From the NCBI GenBank assembly GCA_021772165.1, contig JAJFMM010000136.1, positions 1-14,203 on the forward strand: 14,203 bases of DNA, in the 5' to 3' direction. A model generated the notes under the pieces. The model saw only the letters and a list, made by a program, of their open reading frames with translations, had not been told where the DNA came from and did no database searches. The stretch is from Chlamydiota bacterium (GTDB lineage: Bacteria > Chlamydiota > Chlamydiia > Chlamydiales > SM23-39). A program made the translations under genes and the position numbers. Positions 1 through 5,496 of the stretch are shown one piece after another (position 1 is the stretch's first letter; each line of letters starts with the position of its first letter).

Positions 1-351
1 CGCTAGGCTGCAGCCGCCATTTGGATTCGGATCGATGACGGTTTTTCCCGGATTGAGAATCTTCGCGGTTTCAGCCATGAAGCGCACTGCGGGAAAGAGG
101 ATCGTCTCCTGTGGGGCGGCCAGAGCTGATTTGGCAAGGCCGTAGGAGTCTCCGACAAAATCAGCGACAGTCATGGCTATATCTGCATGCACGTAGGAGT
201 GCGCTAGGATCACAGCGTTTTTTTCAGCCTTGAGCTCGAGGACTCGGTTAACGAGGGGGGCTAGTTTAAAGCAGCGCTCGAGAGTGTAGGTGCAAACAGA
301 ATGACCGACATCGATGTTTTTTAACTTTTCGTAGAGCTCAAAGGGAGTCAT
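1..351 (-). CDS. nadA: Quinolinate synthase NadA, N-terminal 117 residues (cut by window edge)
   Basis: NadA condenses iminoaspartate with dihydroxyacetone phosphate to give quinolinate, the first pyridine intermediate of de novo NAD synthesis, using a 4Fe-4S cluster in the cytosol. Reading the minus strand from the ATG at 351 gives an open frame to base 1. It contains the family blocks ILAHSY (residues 48-53, with His51 and Tyr53 at the usual substrate positions), VADFVGDS (62-69), FMAETAKILNP (91-101) and GCSLA (113-117). Cys114 is the first cluster ligand; the other two ligands lie beyond the edge. Known NadA proteins are about 300-350 residues, so roughly a third is present. The start overlaps the ruvX stop as ATGA, implying translational coupling. 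The ILAHSYVHAD stretch differs from the commoner HYYQ form, but identity is clear. In Chlamydia zwf, not nadA, follows ruvX. Confidence 0.9.
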   Translation of the reverse strand, partial: MTPFELYEKLKNIDVGHSVCTYTLERCFKLAPLVNRVLELKAEKNAVILAHSYVHADIAMTVADFVGDSYGLAKSALAAPQETILFPAVRFMAETAKILNPGKTVIDPNPNGGCSLA

Positions 352-770
352 GCTTTTCGATCCAGGTAGGCTTGTAAAAGGAGTGTTGCAGAGACGGAGT
401 CGATCGCTTTGCTGCGCTCTTTTCGGTTGAGCGCCATCTCTTTCAAAGCGCGGTCAGCTTGAGCGCTGGTGAGGCGCTCGTCGACGCTTTCGACCTTAAG
501 GCCCGAGGCTGTGCGAAGTACTTCCGCAAATTTTTCAGTGAGCTCAGCCATCTCTCCTCGCGTTCCATTCATAAGAAGAGGGAGGCCGACGAGGATCGTT
601 CCAAGGTCGGTTTTGTAAGAGGAGAGTGCATCGAGCACATTTTTTGCACTGGCTTGTAGATTTTTCCCGGCAAGAACCTTCTTCAGAGGAAGAGCAATGG
701 AGGCGCCTCCGTCAGAGATTGCTAGGCCGATCCTTTTTTTGCCGTAATCAACCGCCGCGATGCGCCGCAT
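348..770 (-). CDS. ruvX: Putative Holliday junction resolvase / YqgF-family nuclease RuvX
   Basis: A 140-residue RNase H-fold protein of the YqgF/RuvX family, whose members act on Holliday junctions and in rRNA 5' maturation. The N-terminus AAVDYGKKRIGLAISD carries catalytic Asp8. VGLP (61-64) followed by NGTRG is the family loop, SVDERLTS holds Glu98, and the C-terminal KAIDSVSATLLLQAYLD holds Asp124, so the acidic triad is complete and the length is normal. The start at 770 lies inside the end of pyrG (23-nt overlap) and is preceded by a strong GGGAGGAG ribosome binding site about 6 nt upstream, so it is translated on its own signal within a shared message. Its stop overlaps the nadA start by 4 nt. 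The neighbours kdsB and pyrG match the chlamydial order. Confidence 0.93.
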   Translation of the reverse strand: MRRIAAVDYGKKRIGLAISDGGASIALPLKKVLAGKNLQASAKNVLDALSSYKTDLGTILVGLPLLMNGTRGEMAELTEKFAEVLRTASGLKVESVDERLTSAQADRALKEMALNRKERSKAIDSVSATLLLQAYLDRKA

Positions 771-2397
771 GAGGAGCTCCTCCCGATGCGTTCGCCCGCG
801 ATGCGAGAAGGCATGCTTGCACGAACTGGGTGAAAAGCGGATGGGGCGAGACAGGCTTCGACTTGAATTCCGGATGGAACTGAACGCCTAGCATCCAGGG
901 ATGGTCGGCTATCTCAGAAATTTCGCAAAGATTCTCTTTTTCAAAGACGCCGGTAAATCGCATACCTTTCTCTTCAAAGGCGCTCTTATAGTCGTTGTTG
1001 AATTCATAGCGGTGGCGATGTCTCTCTGAGATCAGTTTCTTTCCATAGGCCTCAAAAGCGAGCGACTTCTCCAGCAGATTGCAAGGGTAGGCGCCGAGGC
1101 GCATCGTTCCGCCGAGATTCTTGATCTTACGCTGTTCGCTGAGCATGGAGATGATCGGATGCTCTGTGTTGGGATCGACTTCTGTCGAATGGGCGCCATC
1201 GAGCTTGAGGACATTTCTCGCAAATTCGACGAGCATGACTTGCATGCCTAGGCAGATGCCGAAGTAGGGGATCTTATTTTCGCGGCAGTAGCGCGCAGCT
1301 AAGATCTTGCCTTCCCAGCCTCTTTCGCCAAATCCACCGGGCACGAGATAGCCGTCGCAGCCCTCGATTCCCTTCTCGATTGCATCCGACTCAAAGCGGA
1401 TGATCTCGAGGCTGGTCTCGTTGGCAATGGCTCCGTGGTAAAGAGATTCAAAGACCGATTTATAGGCGTCCTGATGATCCATGTACTTGCCGACGATTCC
1501 GATACGCACGGGAGGCTGTTTCGGATTGAGTACGACATGGAGCATCTTTTTCCATTCGGTCAGATCGGACGGCGGAGCCTTCAGATCGAGCATGCGACAG
1601 ATCATATCATCGATCTTCTGATTGTGCAGGTCGACGGGCACTTCATAGATGCTCTGTTCAACATCTTTTTCGTCGATCACAGCTTCTTGCGGCACGCTGC
1701 AGAAGAGAGAGATCTTTGCCTTGAGCTCTTCCGCGAGAGGTTTTTCACAGCGGCAGAGAATCATGTCAGGCATAATGCCGATTTCGCGCAGGACTTGGAC
1801 AGAGTGTTGCGTCGGTTTCGTCTTCACCTCTCCTGCGGCCTTGAGATAGGGGACATAGGTGAGGTGGATGTTGATGCAATCTTTGGGACGCTCGTAGCGG
1901 AACTGACGGATCGCTTCCATGAAGGGCAGCGATTCGATGTCACCGACGGTACCACCGATTTCTACCAGAACGACCTGCGTTCCTTCTTCCTGTTTAGCGC
2001 AGGTGAGGATACGCGATTTGATCTCATCGGTGATATGAGGGATGACCTGTACGGTTTTGCCGAGATAGTCGCCTCTTCTCTCTCTCTTGATCACAGTGTC
2101 GTAGATCTGGCCGGAGGTCGCGTTGGATACGCGGCTTAAAGAGGCTTTTGTGAAGCGGTAGTAGTGGCCGAGGTCGAGATCCGTCTCGCCACCATCGTCG
2201 GTCACATAGACCTCACCATGCTGAAAAGGGTTCATCGTGCCCGGATCGACATTGAGATAGGGGTCGAACTTGAGCATTGCAATTTTTAGGCCGCGACCTT
2301 CTAAGAGCTGTCCAATAGAGGCAGAGGTTAGACCTTTGCCGAGCGAGGAAACAACGCCGCCGGTGATAAAGATATATTTGATTGACATAGTAGCCAT
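748..2397 (-). CDS. pyrG: CTP synthase (glutamine-hydrolysing)
   Basis: PyrG makes CTP from UTP, ATP and glutamine in the cytosol. The N-terminal synthetase domain begins KYIFITGGVVSSLGKG (residues 7-22, phosphate-binding loop with Lys21), followed by KFDPYLNVDPGTMNPFQHGEV and DDGGETDLDLGHYYRF (about 67-82). The C-terminal class I glutaminase domain has Cys382 in GICLGMQ and His508 and Glu510 in QFHPEF, so the triad is complete. At 549 residues it is a little longer than usual because of a short Ala/Gly-rich tail after about residue 530, which is also the stretch overlapping ruvX. Two starts are possible: ATG 2397 and ATG 2388 (giving MSIKYIF, the more conserved beginning). Either overlaps kdsB substantially. 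Its product CTP is the co-substrate of the KdsB enzyme encoded just upstream. Confidence 0.97.
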   Translation of the reverse strand: MATMSIKYIFITGGVVSSLGKGLTSASIGQLLEGRGLKIAMLKFDPYLNVDPGTMNPFQHGEVYVTDDGGETDLDLGHYYRFTKASLSRVSNATSGQIYDTVIKRERRGDYLGKTVQVIPHITDEIKSRILTCAKQEEGTQVVLVEIGGTVGDIESLPFMEAIRQFRYERPKDCINIHLTYVPYLKAAGEVKTKPTQHSVQVLREIGIMPDMILCRCEKPLAEELKAKISLFCSVPQEAVIDEKDVEQSIYEVPVDLHNQKIDDMICRMLDLKAPPSDLTEWKKMLHVVLNPKQPPVRIGIVGKYMDHQDAYKSVFESLYHGAIANETSLEIIRFESDAIEKGIEGCDGYLVPGGFGERGWEGKILAARYCRENKIPYFGICLGMQVMLVEFARNVLKLDGAHSTEVDPNTEHPIISMLSEQRKIKNLGGTMRLGAYPCNLLEKSLAFEAYGKKLISERHRHRYEFNNDYKSAFEEKGMRFTGVFEKENLCEISEIADHPWMLGVQFHPEFKSKPVSPHPLFTQFVQACLLASRANASGGAPHAAHRGG

Positions 2398-3107
2398 TTT
2401 TCCAGTTTGGCGAGATCTTCGGGGGTGTCTACCCCGAGAGCGTCGTCTTCTACAAGAGCGACTTTGATCCGGTAGCCGAGTTCAATGAACTTCAATTGTT
2501 CCAGATCTTCTGACTGTTGTAAATCAGTATCTTTCAGGGAAGCGATCTTTAAAAGGAAAGAGGTTCTATAGCCGTAAAGGCCGATATGCTGGTAGCCGCC
2601 CCAGCCGCTTTTCGTATAGGGGATAGGCGCCCTGCTGAAGTAAAGAGCCTCATTCTTCTGTCCCATCACACATTTGACGACGTGAGGGGAGAGGAACTCC
2701 TCCCGACTTTGGATGGGACGAGCCGCTGTTGCGATCTCAGCGCTAGGGTCATCCAGGAGCATTTCGGCGATCGAATCGAGGGTGGCAGGGGAGGTGCAAG
2801 GGTGATCACCCTGGAGATTGATCACATGAGAGGCTTCTTGCAGATGGGGATATCTCTTGAGAGCATCCGCGAGGCGCTCAGTTCCATTTTTGCACTTTTT
2901 CGACGTCTTGAGAACCTCAGCACCAAAAGAGAGTGCATGATCTCGAATCCTCTCATCATCAGTAGCGATGTAGAGTTGGTCGATGCGCTTCGATTCTTTT
3001 GCGCACGCATACGTTCTCTCAAGGATGGTTTTTCCATCAGCCTTTACCAAAAGCTTTCCGGGGAAGCGACTGCTTTCGAAACGTGCTGGAATAATGCAGA
3101 TGATCAT
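2328..3107 (-). CDS. kdsB: 3-deoxy-manno-octulosonate cytidylyltransferase (CMP-KDO synthetase)
   Basis: KdsB activates KDO with CTP to CMP-KDO, the donor for the inner core of LPS; it is cytosolic. The 259-residue product has the nucleotide-binding start IIPARFESSRFPGK (5-18), TERL (76-79), NLQGDHP (97-103, Asp101 for Mg2+), HIGLYGYR (174-181), SEDLEQL (199-205) and GVDTPEDL (225-232, Asp227). The usual QGDEP motif reads QGDHP here, with His102 in place of Glu. After the last family block the protein continues about 20 residues, and this tail is encoded in the pyrG start region in another frame. An in-frame TGA lies directly before the ATG at 3107, so the start is fixed, yet there is no purine-rich ribosome binding site. 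A good promoter ends about 8 nt upstream. The order kdsB-pyrG-ruvX is that of Chlamydia. Confidence 0.95.
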   Translation of the reverse strand: MIICIIPARFESSRFPGKLLVKADGKTILERTYACAKESKRIDQLYIATDDERIRDHALSFGAEVLKTSKKCKNGTERLADALKRYPHLQEASHVINLQGDHPCTSPATLDSIAEMLLDDPSAEIATAARPIQSREEFLSPHVVKCVMGQKNEALYFSRAPIPYTKSGWGGYQHIGLYGYRTSFLLKIASLKDTDLQQSEDLEQLKFIELGYRIKVALVEDDALGVDTPEDLAKLEKWLLCQSNISLSPAALFPRSAKV

Positions 3108-3114
3108 TCAAGAA

Positions 3115-3143
3115 ATAGTAGCGCTTTCTCTCCATTTTTTCAA
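3115..3143 (-). promoter_or_regulatory. Sigma70-type promoter for the kdsB-pyrG-ruvX-nadA cluster
   Basis: On the minus strand TTGAAA (3138-3143) and TACTAT (3115-3120) are separated by exactly 17 nt. This would start transcription around 3108-3109, virtually at the kdsB ATG (3107), implying a leaderless or near-leaderless mRNA. The -35 box lies in a 13-nt sequence that recurs at 4588 and 5437. Confidence 0.5.
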
Positions 3144-3144
3144 G
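3132..3144. repeat. 13-nt direct repeat CCATTTTTTCAAG, copy 1 of 3
   Basis: The 13-mer occurs here, at 4588-4600 and at 5437-5449, always on the plus strand. Copies 1 and 2 share two further bases on the left (CT). The copies lie before gene A, between B1 and B2, and after B3, so they bracket the duplicated region. Because of the T-run part of the match could be chance, but three exact copies at module edges suggest duplication joints. Confidence 0.5.
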
Positions 3145-3297
3145 AATATCCCCCATATTACTGCACAGCAAATAGTCAGTTTTTCTCCTTACTAAATTCA
3201 GGAGCGATCATTGCTATTGATTTAACCTTTCAGTTCTTGTTGAATATGAAAAAATTAAATTACGTTTAAACTAAGCGAGACAAAACAATCGTTTACA

Positions 3298-3327
3298 TTG
3301 AATTATGGGAGTTGGGATCGTTACAAT
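3298..3327 (+). promoter_or_regulatory. Possible sigma70-type promoter for gene A
   Basis: TTGAAT (3298-3303) and TACAAT (3322-3327) are 18 nt apart in A+T-rich DNA. A start near 3334 would give a leader of about 78 nt that contains the inverted repeats at 3340-3420. No better pair was seen closer to the gene. Confidence 0.35.
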
Positions 3328-3339
3328 ACTCTTTAAATA

Positions 3340-3420
3340 AATTGTCATGAGGCAGCTGATCGGGTGCCTGCTGAGCGTCGACTTCATTGACAATATGAAA
3401 GGAGGTAATCAATGACAATT
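3340..3420 (+). promoter_or_regulatory. Leader with two mutually exclusive pairings over the gene A start
   Basis: The segment AATTGTCATGA (3340-3350) can pair with TCATTGACAAT (3384-3394), giving 10 pairs with one bulged T. It can equally pair with TCAATGACAATT (3409-3420), which includes the start codon of gene A; 3340-3348 is perfectly complementary to 3412-3420. The first pairing leaves the strong GGAGG (3401-3405) and the ATG free, while the second buries the ATG. The interior (3351-3383) is G+C-richer and has small stems such as GGCA with TGCC. This has the form of an RNA switch or an operator. It matches no riboswitch class I know. Confidence 0.4.
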
Positions 3421-4167
3421 CGCCCTACATCTGTAGAGGAAAGAAGTTTTTCGCCAGTTGTAGATGAAGTAACGGAGACAACTCCTCCAGAGGAGGGGGC
3501 TCCAGCAGAAAATTCTTCACTACAAACAGATTTATCCTCAAGAAATATTCATCAATCCTTAACGCCTACTTGTCAAGAACTCCTCATAAGTGAGATGTTT
3601 GATGCAACAGTGTTTCGTGCAGCAATTGAGGCTGCTAAAAATGAAGGAAGAGAGGAGGATATATCAAATGAAACATTTGGGACGCGATTTTCGCGATGGT
3701 ATGGTCCTTATGTGCACACATATCCAGAAGAAGAGTATACAACGATGAGAAAATTTCTCACTGAGGATATGCTTGGTGGGTTCGCTTTAAATGACGGAGA
3801 TGTCATATCAGTGTTTAAACATCCCAAAAGTCCCCACAGAAAGCTCTTAAAGTCACTGATTCCAATGGCAATTGATGAAGGTGGCCGACGGTTAGATTGC
3901 TTTCGGGAGGCTTTGCCTGTTATGTATTCGCAGTTTGGCTTTGTCCCGGTCGCTAAAATGAAATTCGATCCAAATTTCGCACCTCCTGACTGGAATTATG
4001 AGCGTGATTTACAACCGGATATTGTATTTATGGTGTATGATAGCCAGTCGCCTTTCACTGCGATGGAACCAAAAGATCAGAAAAAACAGATTCCTCTAGC
4101 AATTCAAGGTCTCCCATACTCCTCATATGATGAGGCGCAAATAAAACAAAAACAGGCACAAAATTAG
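3412..4167 (+). CDS. Protein A: GNAT-like C-terminal domain, candidate effector or toxin
   Basis: A 251-residue protein I cannot name. Residues 1-55 are rich in Ser, Thr, Pro and Glu and look disordered, the kind of N-terminus seen in many chlamydial type III substrates. Residues about 120-210 contain GGFALNDGDVISVF, then GGRRLDCF, LPVMYSQFGFVPV, FAPPDWNYE and PDIVFM. This order resembles a GNAT-like acetyltransferase family seen in phage and mobile genes, where the same Gly-Asp-Val/Ile-Ser-Val-Phe strand, the Leu-Pro-x-x-Tyr-x-x-x-Gly-Phe helix-strand and the Ala-Pro-x-x-Trp-Asn/Asp segment occur. The acetyl-CoA loop (normally Gln/Arg-x-x-Gly-x-Gly/Ala) reads KSPHRKLLK and lacks the glycines, so activity is doubtful. 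No membrane segment is seen. A strong GGAGG lies 6 nt before the ATG. B1 follows after 8 nt, and the stop codon sits inside the B1 ribosome binding site, so the two are probably co-translated. Decayed copies of its 3' end precede B2 and B3. Confidence 0.7.
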   Translation: MTIRPTSVEERSFSPVVDEVTETTPPEEGAPAENSSLQTDLSSRNIHQSLTPTCQELLISEMFDATVFRAAIEAAKNEGREEDISNETFGTRFSRWYGPYVHTYPEEEYTTMRKFLTEDMLGGFALNDGDVISVFKHPKSPHRKLLKSLIPMAIDEGGRRLDCFREALPVMYSQFGFVPVAKMKFDPNFAPPDWNYERDLQPDIVFMVYDSQSPFTAMEPKDQKKQIPLAIQGLPYSSYDEAQIKQKQAQN

Positions 4168-4175
4168 GAGTTTTT

Positions 4176-4430
4176 ATGATAGTCGTTAACCCATCAAATG
4201 GATTTGACCCTACTAAGGACGTGAATGCTTTAGAAGCTAGTTCATTTAAACCCGAAACTAACAAAACAAAGGAAGGTTCTGTTACCGAACAAAAAACAGA
4301 AGAAACCTTTAAGAAAACAATTGCAGAAAACGAACCAAATGATATGCGGGAATGTTGCATTCAACTTATCATGGAACAAAAAGGAGTTACCAGAGAAGTT
4401 GCTGAAGCTGAATACGACTTCTTTTCGTAA
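4176..4430 (+). CDS. B1: 84-residue acidic protein, first of three tandem paralogues
   Basis: Unrecognised small, soluble, acidic protein, probably the partner of protein A. It starts 8 nt after the stop of gene A with TAGGAG-TTTTT-ATG, where the TAG is the stop of A. It shares PSNGF (residues 6-10), EQKT (38-41), a Cys-Ile pair (61-62) and the C-terminal block VTREVAxAEYDFFS (71-84) with B2 and B3. The middle is variable and hydrophilic. By hand count B1 is identical to B2 at 39 and to B3 at 40 of 84 positions, without gaps. No signal peptide or membrane segment is present. A small acidic product encoded directly after a possible enzyme toxin fits an immunity protein, antitoxin or secretion chaperone. 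A secreted peptide is also possible. Function is not shown by sequence. Confidence 0.75.
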   Translation: MIVVNPSNGFDPTKDVNALEASSFKPETNKTKEGSVTEQKTEETFKKTIAENEPNDMRECCIQLIMEQKGVTREVAEAEYDFFS

Positions 4431-4440
4431 TTAGCGTTTC

Positions 4441-4484
4441 TTTAGATAGAAATCTAAGTAGCACCGCAAGGATTTGCGGTGCTA
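4441..4484 (+). terminator. Paired hairpins after B1
   Basis: Two adjacent stem-loops: TTAGAT-AGAA-ATCTAA (4442-4457) and an 11-bp perfect stem TAGCACCGCAA with TTGCGGTGCTA around a GGAT loop (4459-4484). No T tract follows, so this is not a textbook Rho-independent terminator; 3'-end protection or factor-assisted ending is as likely. A copy with decay follows B3, whereas B2 lacks it. Confidence 0.45.
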
Positions 4485-4554
4485 TTGTCCCAATCCACTC
4501 CTCGTTCTGAACAAAACCAATCCTTTCTTACGAGACTGCGTGTGCTGGGATCCT

Positions 4555-4596
4555 CTCACCATCGACTAGATGGTGAGGAGCTCGGCTCCATTTTTT
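4555..4596 (+). terminator. Inverted repeat and short terminator-like hairpin between B1 and B2
   Basis: CTCACCATC (4555-4563) and GATGGTGAG (4569-4577) form a perfect 9-bp stem with a 5-nt loop. Directly after it GGAGC-TCG-GCTCC (4577-4589) is followed by ATTTTTT, the layout of a small Rho-independent terminator on the plus strand. The rest of the 291-nt gap 4431-4721 holds the paired hairpins, one 13-nt repeat and the gene A relic; I see no further gene in it. Confidence 0.4.
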
Positions 4597-4600
4597 CAAG
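4588..4600. repeat. 13-nt direct repeat CCATTTTTTCAAG, copy 2 of 3
   Basis: Exact copy of 3132-3144, lying between the B1 unit and the B2 unit. Its T-run also serves as the tail of the terminator-like hairpin at 4577-4596. Confidence 0.5.
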
Positions 4601-4653
4601 TATTCTCCCTCCATCCCCTCATTGTTTTTCTTGAAGAGAATGAAAGAAAAGCT

Positions 4654-4713
4654 CAGATTATTTCAGCAATCTATGATTTGCCATATTCCTCATAGAATGA
4701 GGCACAAAGCTAG
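4654..4713 (+). pseudogene. Relic of the 3' end of gene A before B2
   Basis: Read in the frame of gene A this gives QIISAIYDLPYSS, a TAG stop, then NEAQS and a second TAG. The intact gene A ends QIPLAIQGLPYSSYDEAQ plus eight residues (from base 4087). Relative to gene A there is a 7-codon deletion just before the stop and a premature stop where Tyr239 should be. The relic shares both changes with the copy before B3, so those two descend from one duplicate. The final TAG is still placed in the TAGGAG ribosome binding site of B2. Confidence 0.8.
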
Positions 4714-4721
4714 GAGTTTTT

Positions 4722-4976
4722 ATGACACCCGTTAAACCATCAAATGGATTTGAACAAACTCAGGATCTGAAACCTCTGGCAATCTCTTCGGGTGAATCCA
4801 AGGCTGACCAATCAAATGAAAATGCTATTTCCGAACAAAAAACAGATAAAGTTTTTAATCAAACGCTTAAGCAATTCGATGCGGAAGCTGAGAGAGAAAT
4901 TTGCATTAAAATTACCATGGACCAAAAAGAAGTTACTAGAGAAGTAGCTGCAGCTGAATACGATTTCTTTTCGTAA
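4722..4976 (+). CDS. B2: 84-residue acidic protein, second paralogue
   Basis: Unrecognised; same length as B1 and B3, with PSNGF (6-10), SEQKTD (37-42), a Cys-Ile pair (61-62) and VTREVAAAEYDFFS (71-84). By hand count it is identical to B3 at 50 and to B1 at 39 of 84 positions. The start ATG lies 5 nt after TAGGAG, as in B1. The frame is fully intact although the preceding gene A fragment is decayed, which argues that the small protein itself is kept by selection. It has no upstream intact gene A and no hairpin pair downstream, so it may be an orphan immunity or partner gene. Whether it has its own promoter is unclear. Confidence 0.72.
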   Translation: MTPVKPSNGFEQTQDLKPLAISSGESKADQSNENAISEQKTDKVFNQTLKQFDAEAEREICIKITMDQKEVTREVAAAEYDFFS

Positions 4977-5010
4977 TTTGCCCGCCCTTGATGAGACTGT
5001 ACCGGACTCA

Positions 5011-5070
5011 CAGATTGCTTCAGCAATTCAAGATTTTCCATATTCCTCATAGAATGAGGTGCAAAGCTAG
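5011..5070 (+). pseudogene. Relic of the 3' end of gene A before B3
   Basis: In the gene A frame it reads QIASAIQDFPYSS, TAG, NEVQS, TAG, matching the end of gene A (QIPLAIQGLPYSSYDEAQ) with the same premature stop and 7-codon deletion as the relic before B2. Over the 68 nt up to the ATG, the B2 and B3 leaders differ at 8 positions by hand count. Confidence 0.8.
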
Positions 5071-5078
5071 GAGTTTTT

Positions 5079-5333
5079 ATGACACCCATTAAACCATCAA
5101 ATGGATTTGAACATACTCAGGATGTGAAGCCTCCGCCAACCACTTCAGCTGAGCCTAAGACTGATCAAACAAATGAAAAGACCAGTTCTGAAGAAAAAAC
5201 AGATAGAGTTTTTAATAAAACAATTGAACAAAACGATGACGATGAGAGACGGGAACTTTGTATTAAATGGATCATGGAAGAAAAGGGAGTTATTCGAGAA
5301 GTAGCTGCTGCTGAATTCGATTTTCTTAATTAG
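5079..5333 (+). CDS. B3: 84-residue acidic protein, third paralogue
   Basis: Unrecognised; intact third copy with PSNGF (6-10), SEEKTD (37-42), Cys-Ile (61-62) and the C-terminal block VIREVAAAEFDFLN (71-84). The middle (about 16-60) is acidic and hydrophilic and differs strongly from B1 and B2, whereas the first 14 codons are nearly the same as in B2 at the DNA level. It has the TAGGAG-TTTTT-ATG start shared by all three. Downstream sequence to about 5449 is homologous to that after B1, showing that the duplicated unit was tail of A, B, hairpins and 13-nt repeat. Role as for B1: partner, immunity or small effector, all inferred. Confidence 0.72.
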   Translation: MTPIKPSNGFEHTQDVKPPPTTSAEPKTDQTNEKTSSEEKTDRVFNKTIEQNDDDERRELCIKWIMEEKGVIREVAAAEFDFLN

Positions 5334-5339
5334 CATTTC

Positions 5340-5383
5340 TTTAGATAGAAATCTAAGTAGCCCGCGAGGATTTGCGGTGCTAT
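5340..5383 (+). terminator. Paired hairpins after B3 (decayed copy)
   Basis: TTAGAT-AGAA-ATCTAA (5341-5356) is preserved exactly as after B1. The second stem (5358-5382) has lost one A and gained a G-T wobble relative to the B1 copy but still pairs CCGC with GCGG around GGAT. The rest of the 5384-5496 gap holds the third 13-nt repeat and the leader of the glycosyltransferase gene. Confidence 0.4.
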
Positions 5384-5436
5384 GGTCCCAATCTATTTCC
5401 CATTCTGAACAAAAAACAATCCTTTAGATCTCGTCG

Positions 5437-5449
5437 CCATTTTTTCAAG
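5437..5449. repeat. 13-nt direct repeat CCATTTTTTCAAG, copy 3 of 3
   Basis: Exact match to 3132-3144 and 4588-4600, at the right end of the B3 unit. Homology between the regions downstream of B1 and B3 stops at about this point. Confidence 0.5.
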
Positions 5450-5496
5450 TGGATAGAATTTGCTTTGCTTGCTAGTCTGTTTAGTTTGGAGTTTGT

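Noticed and set aside
1435..2139. 234-codon plus-strand open frame opposite pyrG
   Set aside because: Lies wholly antisense within conserved pyrG; the Asp/His/Arg-rich product is what a mirrored reading of pyrG gives.
2586..3269. 227-codon plus-strand open frame opposite kdsB
   Set aside because: It is antisense to a clear kdsB, has no recognisable motif or ribosome binding site, and its end is only A+T-rich intergenic DNA.
3387..3392. Perfect TTGACA just before gene A
   Set aside because: The matching -10 position would fall on the gene A start codon (about 3410-3415) and is not TATAAT-like; the sequence is better explained as part of the inverted repeat.
4055..5336. Minus-strand frames opposite the B genes (60-100 codons)
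   Set aside because: They recur only because the B genes are paralogous; each crosses gene boundaries and lacks a start signal, while the plus-strand frames share length, start context and conserved ends.
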